From Bacteroidota bacterium (GTDB taxonomy: Bacteria; Bacteroidota; Bacteroidia; AKYH767-A; 2013-40CM-41-45): 64,000 nt of DNA. Below, one piece after another: positions 46,871 through 56,013 of this stretch. Under the pieces are notes generated by a model. That model was not told where the DNA came from. It did not search any database and worked only from the letters and a program-made list of their open reading frames with translations. Positions within the stretch are counted from its first letter, which is position 1. Every line of letters begins with the position of its first letter. Location: positions 1-64,000 of the forward strand of contig SHNE01000049.1 in NCBI GenBank assembly GCA_004295015.1, in the 5' to 3' direction. The position numbers were made by a program, and so were the translations under genes.

Positions 46871-49324
46871 ATGCTTATACTAAAATTTGGTGGCTCTTCA
46901 GTTTCTACTGCGAAGCGAGTGAAGGCTGTGGCTGATATTGTCGCTTCAGTTTATAAGAAAGAAAAAAAATGTGCTGTTGTTTTTTCAGCCTTCGGCGGTG
47001 TGACGGATGATTTGATTAATATGTCAAAGCTTGCCGCTGCAAGGGATGAAGAATACCTTGAAAAATTTCATAAGATTCGGGAGCGACATGTTCAGGCAAT
47101 CCAGGAGTTGGGTTTGAAAAAAGATAAGCCTTTACATGATTTCATTGAAGAAGTATTTGCTGAATTGCATGATATTCTCCATGGCGTATTTTTGGTTAGG
47201 GAGCTTTCGGCCCGAACTTTAGATTTTATCAGCGGCCATGGTGAGGTTTTATCTGCAAAAATTATCAGTCATTATTTTAATTCAGTTAAAATAAAATCAG
47301 TTTTTCTTGATGCACGTAAGGTAATAGAGACTGATTCGACTTTTGGTTCAGCCAGAGTAAATTTCCCTGCTACCAACAAGGCCATTCGCGAATATTTTAA
47401 AAAGTCATCCTCCGTTGAAGTTATAACGGGCTTTATTGCATCTACCTCTAAAAAAGATATGATTACTCTCGGAAGAGGTGGGTCTGACTATACTGCCGCC
47501 ATTTTCGGAGCGGCCTTAGAAGCAAAAGAGATACAAATATGGACTGATGTAGATGGCGTGATGACAGCCGATCCAAGAAAAGTAAAGAAGGCATTCTCTG
47601 TTCCCACAATGACTTATGAAGAAGCAATGGAGATGTCGCATTTCGGTGCTAAAGTTATTCATCCGCCAACTATTCAGCCCGCTTTAGACAAAGCTATTAC
47701 CCTTCAAATAAAAAACACTTTTCATCCTGAATCTCAAGGTACACTCATATCCACCCATTCGGATGGAAGCGACTTTTTAATCAAAGGAATTTCTTCGATT
47801 GATGAAATTTCATTGCTCACCTTGCAGGGAACCGGAATGGTTGGAGTAGCCGGAATTTCTGCTCGCTTATTTAGTGCCCTTGCTCAATCCAAAGTCAATG
47901 TCATATTGATTACACAGGGTTCTTCAGAGCACACGATCAGTTTTGCAGTGAAACCTTCCGATGCAATAATTGCAAAAACTGCCATCGAAGAAGTCTTCGC
48001 TTTGGAAATTCGTGCCAAGCAAATTGAAAAAGTAAGGGTAGAGGAAAAGCTTAGTATTATCGCCGTAATTGGTGAGAACATGCGGAATACTCCCGGAGTC
48101 AGTGGACGACTCTTTCAGTCTTTCGGAAAGAATGGTATCAGTGCTGTAGCAACAGCTCAGGGTTCATCTGAATTGAATATATCAGTTGTTATTCACCGGG
48201 CTGATCTGAACAAGGCATTAAACTCCTTACACCAGGCTTTCTTCCTTTCGGATGTTAAAACGCTGTCCCTTTTCCTCGTTGGAACAGGTCTCATAGGTAA
48301 AACCTTATTGAAACAGATTGAAAGTCATCGAACTTATTTACGCTCCTCCCGTTCATTGGAGATTCTCGTTGTAGGAATGGCCAACAGTAAAAAAATGATC
48401 TTTAATGGCGATGGCTTATCCTTATCAGGTGTTGTGGAGCAGTTGAACAAATCGCAGGATAAAATGGATATGCATAAGTACATGGAGATGATGGATGCCA
48501 TGAACCTTCCTCAAAGTGTATTTGTTGATTGCACTTCTAATGAAGAGATTGTAAAACATTATGCAACAATTCTTGATCACAGTATTTCCATTGTCACGCC
48601 TAATAAAATAGCGAACAGCGGTAAGATGTCATCGTATCGCAATTTAAGAGATATCGCAAAGCGGAGGAATGTACGCCTCTTATACGAGACAAATGTAGGA
48701 GCAGGACTTCCTGTTATAAATACCCTCACTGATTTATTGACGAGTGGCGACCGGATTATACGAATTGAAGCAGTCTTATCCGGAACACTCTCTTTCATTT
48801 TTAATAATTATAAGAAGGGTGTAAAGTTCAATGAAATAGTTCTGGAAGCCCAAAAAAGAGGGTATACAGAACCTGATCCACGAATTGATCTGAGCGGAAT
48901 GGATGTAGCGAGAAAGCTTCTCATTTTAGCGCGTGAGACAGGCCTGGAAATGGAATTGAAGGATGTAAATGTTCAGCAAATTCTTCCTCCTTCATGCATA
49001 AAAGCAAAAACAGTAGATCAGTTTTTTGTGGAGCTGGAAAAGAACAATCATGTTTTCGAAGCCCTAAGAACGGAGGCTGAGAAACAAAATAAAGTACTGC
49101 GATTCATTGCGTCATTAGAAAAGGGAAAGGCTTCAGTTAAGCTTTTGCAGGTAGACTCAAAGCATCCTTTTTATAATCTGGATGGAAGTGATAATATTGT
49201 TTCCTTTACCACTGAGCGCTACATAGATCGACCCTTGGTTGTTAAAGGTCCGGGTGCAGGAGCAGAGGTCACCGCTGCAGGTGTATTCGCCGAAATCATC
49301 AGCCTGGGTAAATACTTCGAGTAG
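46871..49324 (+). CDS. thrA: Bifunctional aspartokinase / homoserine dehydrogenase
   Basis: This 817-residue fusion catalyses the first and third steps of threonine and methionine synthesis. The aspartokinase half (1-300) has LKFGGSSVSTAKRV, TLGRGGSDYTAAIFGAALEA and IWTDVDGVMTADPR. Two ACT domains (about 315-460) include TGMVGVAGISARLFSAL and VSGRLFQSFGKNGISAVATAQGSSELNIS, which likely bind threonine for feedback control. Homoserine dehydrogenase (465-817) has LFLVGTGLIGKTLL, TPNKIAN, ETNVGAGLPVINTL and SGTLSFIFN. Length matches E. coli ThrA (820). It is the first gene of thrA-thrB-thrC; no threonine leader peptide was seen in the 58-base upstream gap. Confidence 0.97.
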   Translation: MLILKFGGSSVSTAKRVKAVADIVASVYKKEKKCAVVFSAFGGVTDDLINMSKLAAARDEEYLEKFHKIRERHVQAIQELGLKKDKPLHDFIEEVFAELHDILHGVFLVRELSARTLDFISGHGEVLSAKIISHYFNSVKIKSVFLDARKVIETDSTFGSARVNFPATNKAIREYFKKSSSVEVITGFIASTSKKDMITLGRGGSDYTAAIFGAALEAKEIQIWTDVDGVMTADPRKVKKAFSVPTMTYEEAMEMSHFGAKVIHPPTIQPALDKAITLQIKNTFHPESQGTLISTHSDGSDFLIKGISSIDEISLLTLQGTGMVGVAGISARLFSALAQSKVNVILITQGSSEHTISFAVKPSDAIIAKTAIEEVFALEIRAKQIEKVRVEEKLSIIAVIGENMRNTPGVSGRLFQSFGKNGISAVATAQGSSELNISVVIHRADLNKALNSLHQAFFLSDVKTLSLFLVGTGLIGKTLLKQIESHRTYLRSSRSLEILVVGMANSKKMIFNGDGLSLSGVVEQLNKSQDKMDMHKYMEMMDAMNLPQSVFVDCTSNEEIVKHYATILDHSISIVTPNKIANSGKMSSYRNLRDIAKRRNVRLLYETNVGAGLPVINTLTDLLTSGDRIIRIEAVLSGTLSFIFNNYKKGVKFNEIVLEAQKRGYTEPDPRIDLSGMDVARKLLILARETGLEMELKDVNVQQILPPSCIKAKTVDQFFVELEKNNHVFEALRTEAEKQNKVLRFIASLEKGKASVKLLQVDSKHPFYNLDGSDNIVSFTTERYIDRPLVVKGPGAGAEVTAAGVFAEIISLGKYFE

Positions 49325-49357
49325 GATCTGATTTTCTTTTTCTAATTTTAGGTCGAG

Positions 49358-50299
49358 ATGAAAAATACGGGTAAGAAAATAAAAGTATTCGCCCCGGCAA
49401 CAGTCGCTAATCTTGCTTGTGGCTTCGATATCATGGGCCTTGCAGTGAATGAGCCGGGTGATGAGGTGACGATGCAACTGAATGATAGCGGAAAACTGAC
49501 CATCAGGAAAATTTCCGGAGATGGTGGACGTTTGTCCCTTGATCCTAGAAAAAATACTGTGACGGTTTCTACCTTGAACATGTTGAAACATCTTGGTAAA
49601 ACTGTAGGTGCTGAAATAAGTCTGCATAAAAAAATGCCATTAGGAAGTGGACTGGGTTCAAGTGCCGCCAGTTCAGTTGCAGGAGTATTCGCAATGAACG
49701 AACTGCTTGGCAGGCCATTCAGCAGGAAAGAACTTGTTCCTTTTGCTATGGAAGGCGAGCGTATTGCCTGTGGCTCAGCCCATGCCGATAATGTTGCGCC
49801 TTGCATGATGGGTGGAATTGTGCTCGTAAGATCGTACAATCCTCTCGAGATAATTTCTCTTCCGGTTCCGAAGAGTTTGTATATCGTGGTGGTACATCCT
49901 CATGTTGAAGTATTGACAAGAGATTCGAGGGCAGTACTTCCTAAAAAGATCGATCTCAAAACAGGAATTAAACAATGGGCAAACACAGCGGCTCTTGTAG
50001 CCGGATTGTTTTCTTTAGATTATGCGCTTATTGGCAGATCCGTTCAAGATTATATAGCCGAACCGGCCCGAGCTAAATTGTTGCCATATTTTTTAGAGTT
50101 GAAAGAGGTGGTAATGAATAATGGAGCGCTCGCTTGTAGCATAAGCGGCTCAGGTCCTTCTGTTTTTGCATTTTGCGATAATGAGAAGACGGCTAAATCG
50201 ATTGCATCAAGAATGAAAAAATTCTATTCAGAAAAGAAAATTGTTTCTGAGTCTTTTGTCTCCCTCGTTAATACCAAAGGTGTTCAGGTAAAAGCCTGA
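49358..50299 (+). CDS. thrB: Homoserine kinase
   Basis: This 313-residue GHMP-family kinase phosphorylates homoserine. The N-terminal KVFAPATVANLACGFDIMGLAV, the ATP loop MPLGSGLGSSAASSVAGV and the C-terminal CSISGSGPSVFAF are the three GHMP motifs. Length is typical. It lies 33 bases after thrA and 15 bases before thrC, in one operon. Confidence 0.97.
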   Translation: MKNTGKKIKVFAPATVANLACGFDIMGLAVNEPGDEVTMQLNDSGKLTIRKISGDGGRLSLDPRKNTVTVSTLNMLKHLGKTVGAEISLHKKMPLGSGLGSSAASSVAGVFAMNELLGRPFSRKELVPFAMEGERIACGSAHADNVAPCMMGGIVLVRSYNPLEIISLPVPKSLYIVVVHPHVEVLTRDSRAVLPKKIDLKTGIKQWANTAALVAGLFSLDYALIGRSVQDYIAEPARAKLLPYFLELKEVVMNNGALACSISGSGPSVFAFCDNEKTAKSIASRMKKFYSEKKIVSESFVSLVNTKGVQVKA

Positions 50300-50314
50300 G
50301 CTTATTTATTGCCT

Positions 50315-51613
50315 ATGAAATTTTATTCGACCAATAATAAAGCAAGTAGTTATACTCTGGAGCAGGCCATTCTCAAAAGTCTCCCGGATGATAATGGACT
50401 GTTCATGCCTGAATATTTTCCGCAAATGCCGCCGGAATTTTACAAGAATATCTCAAGCTACTCTTTTCAGGACATTGCCTCTGAAATCAGTCGGAAGTTT
50501 CTTGCAGGTGACATTCCTGATGATGTCATTGATTCAATAGCAAGGGAAGCTGTTAATTTTCCGGTACCTCTTGTTTCTATTGATGAAAACACTTCCATCC
50601 TTGAGCTTTTTCATGGACCGACGCTCGCATTCAAAGATGTAGGCGCACGCTTCATGGCCAGAACGATGGCATGGTTGAACAGGGATAAAAAAGATAAACT
50701 AACTATCCTGGTTGCCACATCAGGCGATACGGGTAGCGCAGTTGCCAATGGTTTTCTTAATGTTGACGGAATTGATGTGATTATCTTGTATCCTTCAGGT
50801 ATGGTAAGTGCTCTACAGGAGAAGCAGCTTACAACGCTTGGTGGTAATATTACTGCACTTGAAATTCATGGCTCTTTTGATGATTGTCAGCACCTGGTGA
50901 AGACAGCTTTTCTTGATGAGTCTCTTCGTTCGAAATACAGATTGAGTTCTGCCAATAGCATTAACATTGCCCGTTTGCTCCCACAGAGTTTTTATTATGT
51001 AGAAGCGTTTAAACAGGCGAACATGAGACCGGATATTGTTTTCTCGGTACCGAGTGGAAATTTTGGGAACCTTACTGCAGGAATCTTTGCTCATAGAATG
51101 GGGCTTCCGATAAAGCACTTCGTGGCTGCTAATAATGCAAATGATAGTGTTTTTCGGTATTTAGAAAGTGGCTCTTTCCAGGCATCAGAAACAATTCCGA
51201 CAATTTCAAATGCTATGGATGTTGGCAACCCTTCTAATTTTGTTCGGATGCTGGATTTGTTCCATCATTCAAAAGAGGAAATGGCCGGGATGATTTCTGC
51301 CTTTTCTTTTTCAGATGACCAGACCCGCAAAATGATGCGTAAAATTTTCTTGGATAAATCCTATATCCTGGACCCGCATGGAGCAGTGGCTTTTCTGGGC
51401 TGGCAGGAGTTTTCTAAAGCAGACATCTTCAATGGATACGGCGTTATTCTGGAAACGGCACATCCGGCAAAGTTTATTGATGTAGTAGAGGAGACCCTCA
51501 AAATAGAATTGGATTTACCTGAAGCTTTAATGCTATTGAAGGACAAAGAGATAAAGTCTGTCAAATTAAGTAAAGAATATTCCGTATTTCATCAATTTTT
51601 AAAGGATCGATAG
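50315..51613 (+). CDS. thrC: Threonine synthase
   Basis: This 432-residue PLP enzyme converts O-phosphohomoserine to threonine. Motifs: KFYSTNNKASSYTLEQAILKSLPDDNGLFMP, LELFHGPTLAFKDVGARFMARTM with the PLP lysine (AFKDVG), LVATSGDTGSAVANGF, and VPSGNFGNLTAGIFA (phosphate-binding). The frame opens at TTG 50309, but ATG at 50315 (MKFYST) is the better start. It completes the thrABC operon. Confidence 0.97.
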   Translation: MKFYSTNNKASSYTLEQAILKSLPDDNGLFMPEYFPQMPPEFYKNISSYSFQDIASEISRKFLAGDIPDDVIDSIAREAVNFPVPLVSIDENTSILELFHGPTLAFKDVGARFMARTMAWLNRDKKDKLTILVATSGDTGSAVANGFLNVDGIDVIILYPSGMVSALQEKQLTTLGGNITALEIHGSFDDCQHLVKTAFLDESLRSKYRLSSANSINIARLLPQSFYYVEAFKQANMRPDIVFSVPSGNFGNLTAGIFAHRMGLPIKHFVAANNANDSVFRYLESGSFQASETIPTISNAMDVGNPSNFVRMLDLFHHSKEEMAGMISAFSFSDDQTRKMMRKIFLDKSYILDPHGAVAFLGWQEFSKADIFNGYGVILETAHPAKFIDVVEETLKIELDLPEALMLLKDKEIKSVKLSKEYSVFHQFLKDR

Positions 51614-51674
51614 CCTTAAATCAAGATTTGTTATCTTAACTTTATTATTATGTAAACTTGTTTTAACTTGCCGG

Positions 51675-51711
51675 GACAATTGCTTTGAAGCCTTTCTAAG
51701 CTCCAATTGTC
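51675..51711. promoter_or_regulatory. Inverted repeat before the second CotH gene
   Basis: GACAATTG (51675-51682) pairs perfectly with CAATTGTC (51704-51711) across 21 bases. It ends 12 bases before the ATG at 51724, so it could act on translation or mark an operator. It lacks a T-run, so it is a weak terminator candidate for the thr operon. Confidence 0.3.
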
Positions 51712-51723
51712 AATCACGACAAG

Positions 51724-54700
51724 ATGAAAAAAATTTTACTACTCCTTTTAATTTTTCCGGGATTTCCATTTCTGTCCAAGGCACTTGTACTAAGTGGTAC
51801 AATAACAAGTAATACTTCGCTGAATGGAAAAATTAATATAGTTGCTGATGTTACTGTGGCTGCCGGAATCACCCTGACGTTTGAACAAGGCTCAGCATTG
51901 ATTTTTGAAGAAGGTGTTTCACTAATCGCATTGCAAGGAGCACACCTTCAATTTAACGGCACTTCAGGCTCTGCTATTACGATCAGCCCTCGTTTGGCAG
52001 GGACCTTTTCAGGGAAGATAGAATGCAATGGAGCTAATTCAAGCCTGGAAATGCATCATGTATTTATGCAAGGTGGTCACATAAATATTATTTCCGGTGG
52101 ATCCGCCATACTTGAAGATTCATATTTTAAAGATTTCTATAAGGGTGATATTCCAATTATTCGAACTGAAGCTGCCTTAGATTTTCAGATGCGCCGGTGT
52201 ATGGTGAGTAATTATTACGAGTTAAATATGATTAGTACGCTGACTCTTATTGAAGATTGCGTTTTTCAATTTATGACAGCCGACGGGATTGATCTTGATA
52301 ACTCACCTGCCGGTTGTACTATCCGCAGAACAACCGTTCGGTACGGAAGAGGTACGAATATCGATGCCATCGATTTTGGGAAAGTTGATTTTATGGGAAG
52401 TGGATCTATCGGGCTAATTCAGAATTGCCTGATACACGATATATCCGACAAGGGTGTTTCAGTAGGGGAAGGTGCGCAGGAGGTCATTGTTCAGGGAAGT
52501 GTATTTTATAATTGCGGTGCAGGAGTAGCAGTAAAGGATAATTCACTGGCCCGGATTTATAATAACACTTTTGTAAATAATGAGGTTGCCATAGAACTCG
52601 TTGAGAAGAATCCCGGCCTGGGCGGGGGGCATGGCTTCACCTACAATAATATTCTTTGGGATAATGATGAGTCCTTTTACATGAACAGTACTTCGACTGT
52701 TGAAATCACCTTTAGTGATATTGAGAATTTCACAACGGATTCTTTGAATGGCATTATCAGCACTAACCCGCTTTTCGTTAATGCTGCTGATTTTGATTTT
52801 CGTTTGCGTGAACAATCGCCTGCAATAGGTGCCGGATTTGCCGGTCAAACCTTAGGGGCTATTTTTCCTGTCGGCGCCACATTTCCTAAAGCCGATGCTT
52901 TGCATTTAGGGATACCAAATTCATTTAGCGTTTATTCTGCAGGAGATACTATTGCCATCAGTTGGTCAGCACTTCCATCAATCAGTACGGTTAAGTTGTC
53001 ATTCTCTGATAATAATGGAAGCAGTTGGCAAGCTATTGCAACGGGTCTTAATTCCCAAAACCTTTTTTATGCCTGGTATGCTCCGGCAAGTTATTCCTCC
53101 AAATGTAAAATTAGAATTGAGTCTGAGTCAAACTCTACGGTATTTTCAGAAAACTATTTGCCGTTTTCCATAATACCTTTATTAAATGATTCATTTAGTC
53201 CTGTGTTTTCTTTAGCTGCCGGCTATTACAATACCGAACAATTTCTGAGCTTAAATGCAGAACCCGGTGATATTATTTACTATTCATTGGATGGATCTGA
53301 TCCATCTGATCAAAGTTTAGTTTATACCGGTCCGCTTCACCTTCGCTTCGATTCAATACCTGCCGGACAATCAGAACAGAGAATAACAGCCACCCAGGGG
53401 CCTCATCAACCGTACTCGTACATACGGACAGCTCCAACTTCACAAATCGGCCCAAACCCTGCCTTCTGGTATATGCCTGTCGGTACTATTTTTAAGGCTT
53501 CAGTCGTAAAAGCAAGAGTTTACCGTCCGGGTGTAGGATTAGGTCCGGTGCAGACGAAAAGTTATTTCCTCGATCCTCGAATGTTGAATGATCGTTACAC
53601 TTTACCTGTAGTTTCTTTGGTGTCAGATCCGGAAAATCTTTTCGATTATTACAAAGGCATATATATTCCCGGAGTGGATTTTACAGGATATTCATTTACC
53701 GGTAATTATGAGCGAAAAGGCAGAGCATCTGAAATGCCGGCGCATATCGAGTATTTTAATACCAATGGAAGAGAAGAGTTTTCTCAGAACATAGGTTTTC
53801 GAATAAGAGGTGAATGGATACGAAGCACAGGGCAAAAGGCTTTGACCATTTATGCCCGTTCAGAATACGATACAAATAATGAGTTCGACTATGAATTGTT
53901 CCCCGGATTAATGAAGCCCGGAACACATACTGTGCAAAATAAGTATAAGCGTTTCATACTCAGAAATGCCGGTAATGAATGGGGTTATCAGGTAAACTCC
54001 ATGTGCAGGGATATGCTCAATCAAAGTCTTTTTGACAGATTGGATGTAAAGTATCAGGCCGGAAGTTCATGCGTGGTGTTTTTAAACGGTGAATATTGGG
54101 GCATCCAAAATATTCGTGAACTCAATGATAGACGTGGACTGGAGTTTTCTTACGGTGTGGAACCTGACAGCATCATCATGATGGAGGATAATTTAAATGG
54201 AGCCTTTCAATTAATAGAAGGAAATGATGCAGATGTATTGCAGTTTCATTCCATGCGCGATTTTATTTTGAACAATGATCTCTCCAATCCTACGAATTAC
54301 ACGCAGGTGACTGAGAAGATGGATGTAGAAAATTTCATTGACTATTGGATCGCTACTATCTATTCAAATAAAAAGAACACTGACCATAATACCTCCTACT
54401 GGAAGTATAGAAATGGTCATCCGGGTCAGGGAGGAAAGGATGTCTTTGATGGTCGTTGGAGATGGATGACGAATGATTTCGATAATGGATTTGACGACCC
54501 TTCCAATAATAACCTTGCATGGATGATTTACATTATGAAGGATTCATTGTTAAAGCGAATGGTCACTTCGCCTGTATTTTATCAATCTTTTCTCAGTAGA
54601 TTTTCTGATTTACTGAATTCATCGTTCAGTTCCACACATGTCCTGAAACAGATTGACTATTACCATCAGTTATTGGAACCCGAAATGCCGGAGCATATCG

Positions 54701-55314
54701 CCAGATGGAGGACACCATCCGACATGGCTAATTGGGAAACAGCACTCAATAATTTCAGATATTTTGCTGAGCATAGACCGGATTATCAATTTGCTCAGAT
54801 TAAATCCTGGTTTGGGATTCCAAATACATTCAAACTGGAAGTTGATGTCAGCAATCAGATTATGGGTAGTATACAGGTGAACACCCTTAAAATTAATCCT
54901 TCATTACCCGGAGTTGCATCTACTGTCTATCCCTGGACAGGCACCTATCTTGAAAGTATTCCTACCACAATAACAGCTTTTCCTTATGCAGGTTACAGAT
55001 TTGTAAAGTGGAAGGAAACAGGGGAGTCAAACCAGAGCATCACGGTAAATTTGCAAGCTGATACGAAGCGCACTGCTGTTTTCGAATTGGACCCATCACA
55101 ATTGCTGGGTAAATCTGATATTTATCCTAATCCTGTCTCAGGTAGTGAAATCCATCTGATCACAAGGTCTCAGGTTTCTATTTTTAGCCTGGATGGTAAG
55201 GAGGTACTAAGAACAGATAGCCCTGTATTGTCAGTTAATATTGATGCGCTGGCAAAGGGAATCTATATCGTTCGTCTGGATGGGGCTGAAGGAATTCGTT
55301 TGGTCAAACTGTGA
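51724..55314 (+). CDS. Large CotH-kinase surface protein with beta-helix and T9SS tail
   Basis: This 1196-residue protein has a signal peptide (cleavage near LSKA). A right-handed beta-helix spans about 40-390 (IEDCVFQFMTADGIDLDNS; GSVFYNCGAGVAVKDNSLARIYNNTFVNNEVAIELVE). A chitobiase-C-terminal-like segment (YYSLDGSDPSDQSLVYTGPLHL) lies at about 518-540, and a CotH kinase domain at about 620-1000 (LPVVSLVSDPENLFDYYKGIY; RGEWIRSTGQKALTIYAR; YWGIQNIRELNDRRGLE; IDYWIATIYSNKKNTDHNTSYWK; WRWMTNDFDNGFDDP). A beta-repeat (YAGYRFVKWKETGE) and a T9SS sorting domain (DIYPNPVSGSEI ... AKGIYIVRL) finish it. It is a second, larger CotH protein in this window; substrate unknown. Confidence 0.88.
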   Translation: MKKILLLLLIFPGFPFLSKALVLSGTITSNTSLNGKINIVADVTVAAGITLTFEQGSALIFEEGVSLIALQGAHLQFNGTSGSAITISPRLAGTFSGKIECNGANSSLEMHHVFMQGGHINIISGGSAILEDSYFKDFYKGDIPIIRTEAALDFQMRRCMVSNYYELNMISTLTLIEDCVFQFMTADGIDLDNSPAGCTIRRTTVRYGRGTNIDAIDFGKVDFMGSGSIGLIQNCLIHDISDKGVSVGEGAQEVIVQGSVFYNCGAGVAVKDNSLARIYNNTFVNNEVAIELVEKNPGLGGGHGFTYNNILWDNDESFYMNSTSTVEITFSDIENFTTDSLNGIISTNPLFVNAADFDFRLREQSPAIGAGFAGQTLGAIFPVGATFPKADALHLGIPNSFSVYSAGDTIAISWSALPSISTVKLSFSDNNGSSWQAIATGLNSQNLFYAWYAPASYSSKCKIRIESESNSTVFSENYLPFSIIPLLNDSFSPVFSLAAGYYNTEQFLSLNAEPGDIIYYSLDGSDPSDQSLVYTGPLHLRFDSIPAGQSEQRITATQGPHQPYSYIRTAPTSQIGPNPAFWYMPVGTIFKASVVKARVYRPGVGLGPVQTKSYFLDPRMLNDRYTLPVVSLVSDPENLFDYYKGIYIPGVDFTGYSFTGNYERKGRASEMPAHIEYFNTNGREEFSQNIGFRIRGEWIRSTGQKALTIYARSEYDTNNEFDYELFPGLMKPGTHTVQNKYKRFILRNAGNEWGYQVNSMCRDMLNQSLFDRLDVKYQAGSSCVVFLNGEYWGIQNIRELNDRRGLEFSYGVEPDSIIMMEDNLNGAFQLIEGNDADVLQFHSMRDFILNNDLSNPTNYTQVTEKMDVENFIDYWIATIYSNKKNTDHNTSYWKYRNGHPGQGGKDVFDGRWRWMTNDFDNGFDDPSNNNLAWMIYIMKDSLLKRMVTSPVFYQSFLSRFSDLLNSSFSSTHVLKQIDYYHQLLEPEMPEHIARWRTPSDMANWETALNNFRYFAEHRPDYQFAQIKSWFGIPNTFKLEVDVSNQIMGSIQVNTLKINPSLPGVASTVYPWTGTYLESIPTTITAFPYAGYRFVKWKETGESNQSITVNLQADTKRTAVFELDPSQLLGKSDIYPNPVSGSEIHLITRSQVSIFSLDGKEVLRTDSPVLSVNIDALAKGIYIVRLDGAEGIRLVKL

Positions 55315-55394
55315 TATTAATTATTTGTCCACCCAATGGATGATTTGTGATGGCTTGCCGCTAGTGAATCAATGTCTGCTATCTTTTTTTTTCG

Positions 55395-55402
55395 TATCTT
55401 TG
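55395..55402 (+). promoter_or_regulatory. Bacteroidota -7 element of ssrA
   Basis: TATCTTTG is an exact TAnnTTTG that ends 15 bases before the tmRNA 5' end. That places the start of transcription a few bases upstream of the mature 5' end. The -33 region lacks a clear TTTG. Confidence 0.6.
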
Positions 55403-55417
55403 TACAAATATTAATTT

Positions 55418-55778
55418 GGGGCTGACAGGAATTGACAGCTTGTGAAATTGATAAGTAAGCATGCCGAGCGCGGTTAGCATTCTCGTAAAACAATGCTTTC
55501 AACAGCCTATCTGGCAACACTGACTACGCGTTAGCCGCTTAATCTAGGATTAATCCGCTGACTATCCCGAGGAGACCTGCTTACCCGTTTTCTCAACAGG
55601 GGTATCATATGGTAAGTGCTTTACAACAGGGTTCTAATGTTGTACCTAAGTCCACTTGAACTACGTTTTTAGGTAGCGCGTGTTACGCAGCCTAAAGGCC
55701 GACAATCAACTAACACTAAGCATGTAGAAAGTTTATTGATTGCTTGTCTGGACGCGGGTTCAAATCCCGCCAGCTCCA
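55418..55778 (+). ncRNA. ssrA: Transfer-messenger RNA (tmRNA)
   Basis: This 361-base RNA rescues stalled ribosomes by adding a degradation tag. The 5' end GGGGCTGACAGG pairs with the 3' end CAGCTCC plus A; CCA is not encoded. The tRNA-like T arm is GCGGGTTCAAATCCCGC. The resume codon GGC is at 55513; the tag reads Gly-Asn-Thr-Asp-Tyr-Ala-Leu-Ala-Ala followed by TAA at 55540-55542. The terminal ALAA is the usual ClpXP signal. Pseudoknot pairings follow the tag. It is a one-piece tmRNA. Confidence 0.96.
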
Positions 55779-55783
55779 CAACG

Positions 55784-55812
55784 ATGCGCAAAGTTAGTGC
55801 GCATTTTTTTTT
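55784..55812 (+). terminator. Terminator after ssrA
   Basis: ATGCGCA (55784-55790) pairs perfectly with TGCGCAT (55798-55804), followed directly by a T-run of nine bases. Confidence 0.85.
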
Positions 55813-56013
55813 GCCCTGTCGTGAAGGAATTATACTTCAGGATTCAACTCATACCGATGTAGTATTACCTACATCAGTTTTTACTCTAAATAAGAATTGA
55901 ATTTTATTCTCCGGGTTAAACTAGGTTAAAATCAGGGGGAAAAGATTTTCCATGATAATTATTTTGATTTCACTTGATACATTCGTATCCGGTATTTCTA
56001 AAAATATATAATC

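Noticed and set aside
49157-49839. Long antisense frames over the thrA/thrB junction (156 and 163 codons)
   Set aside because: They are shadows of strongly supported genes on the plus strand, with no protein-like features.
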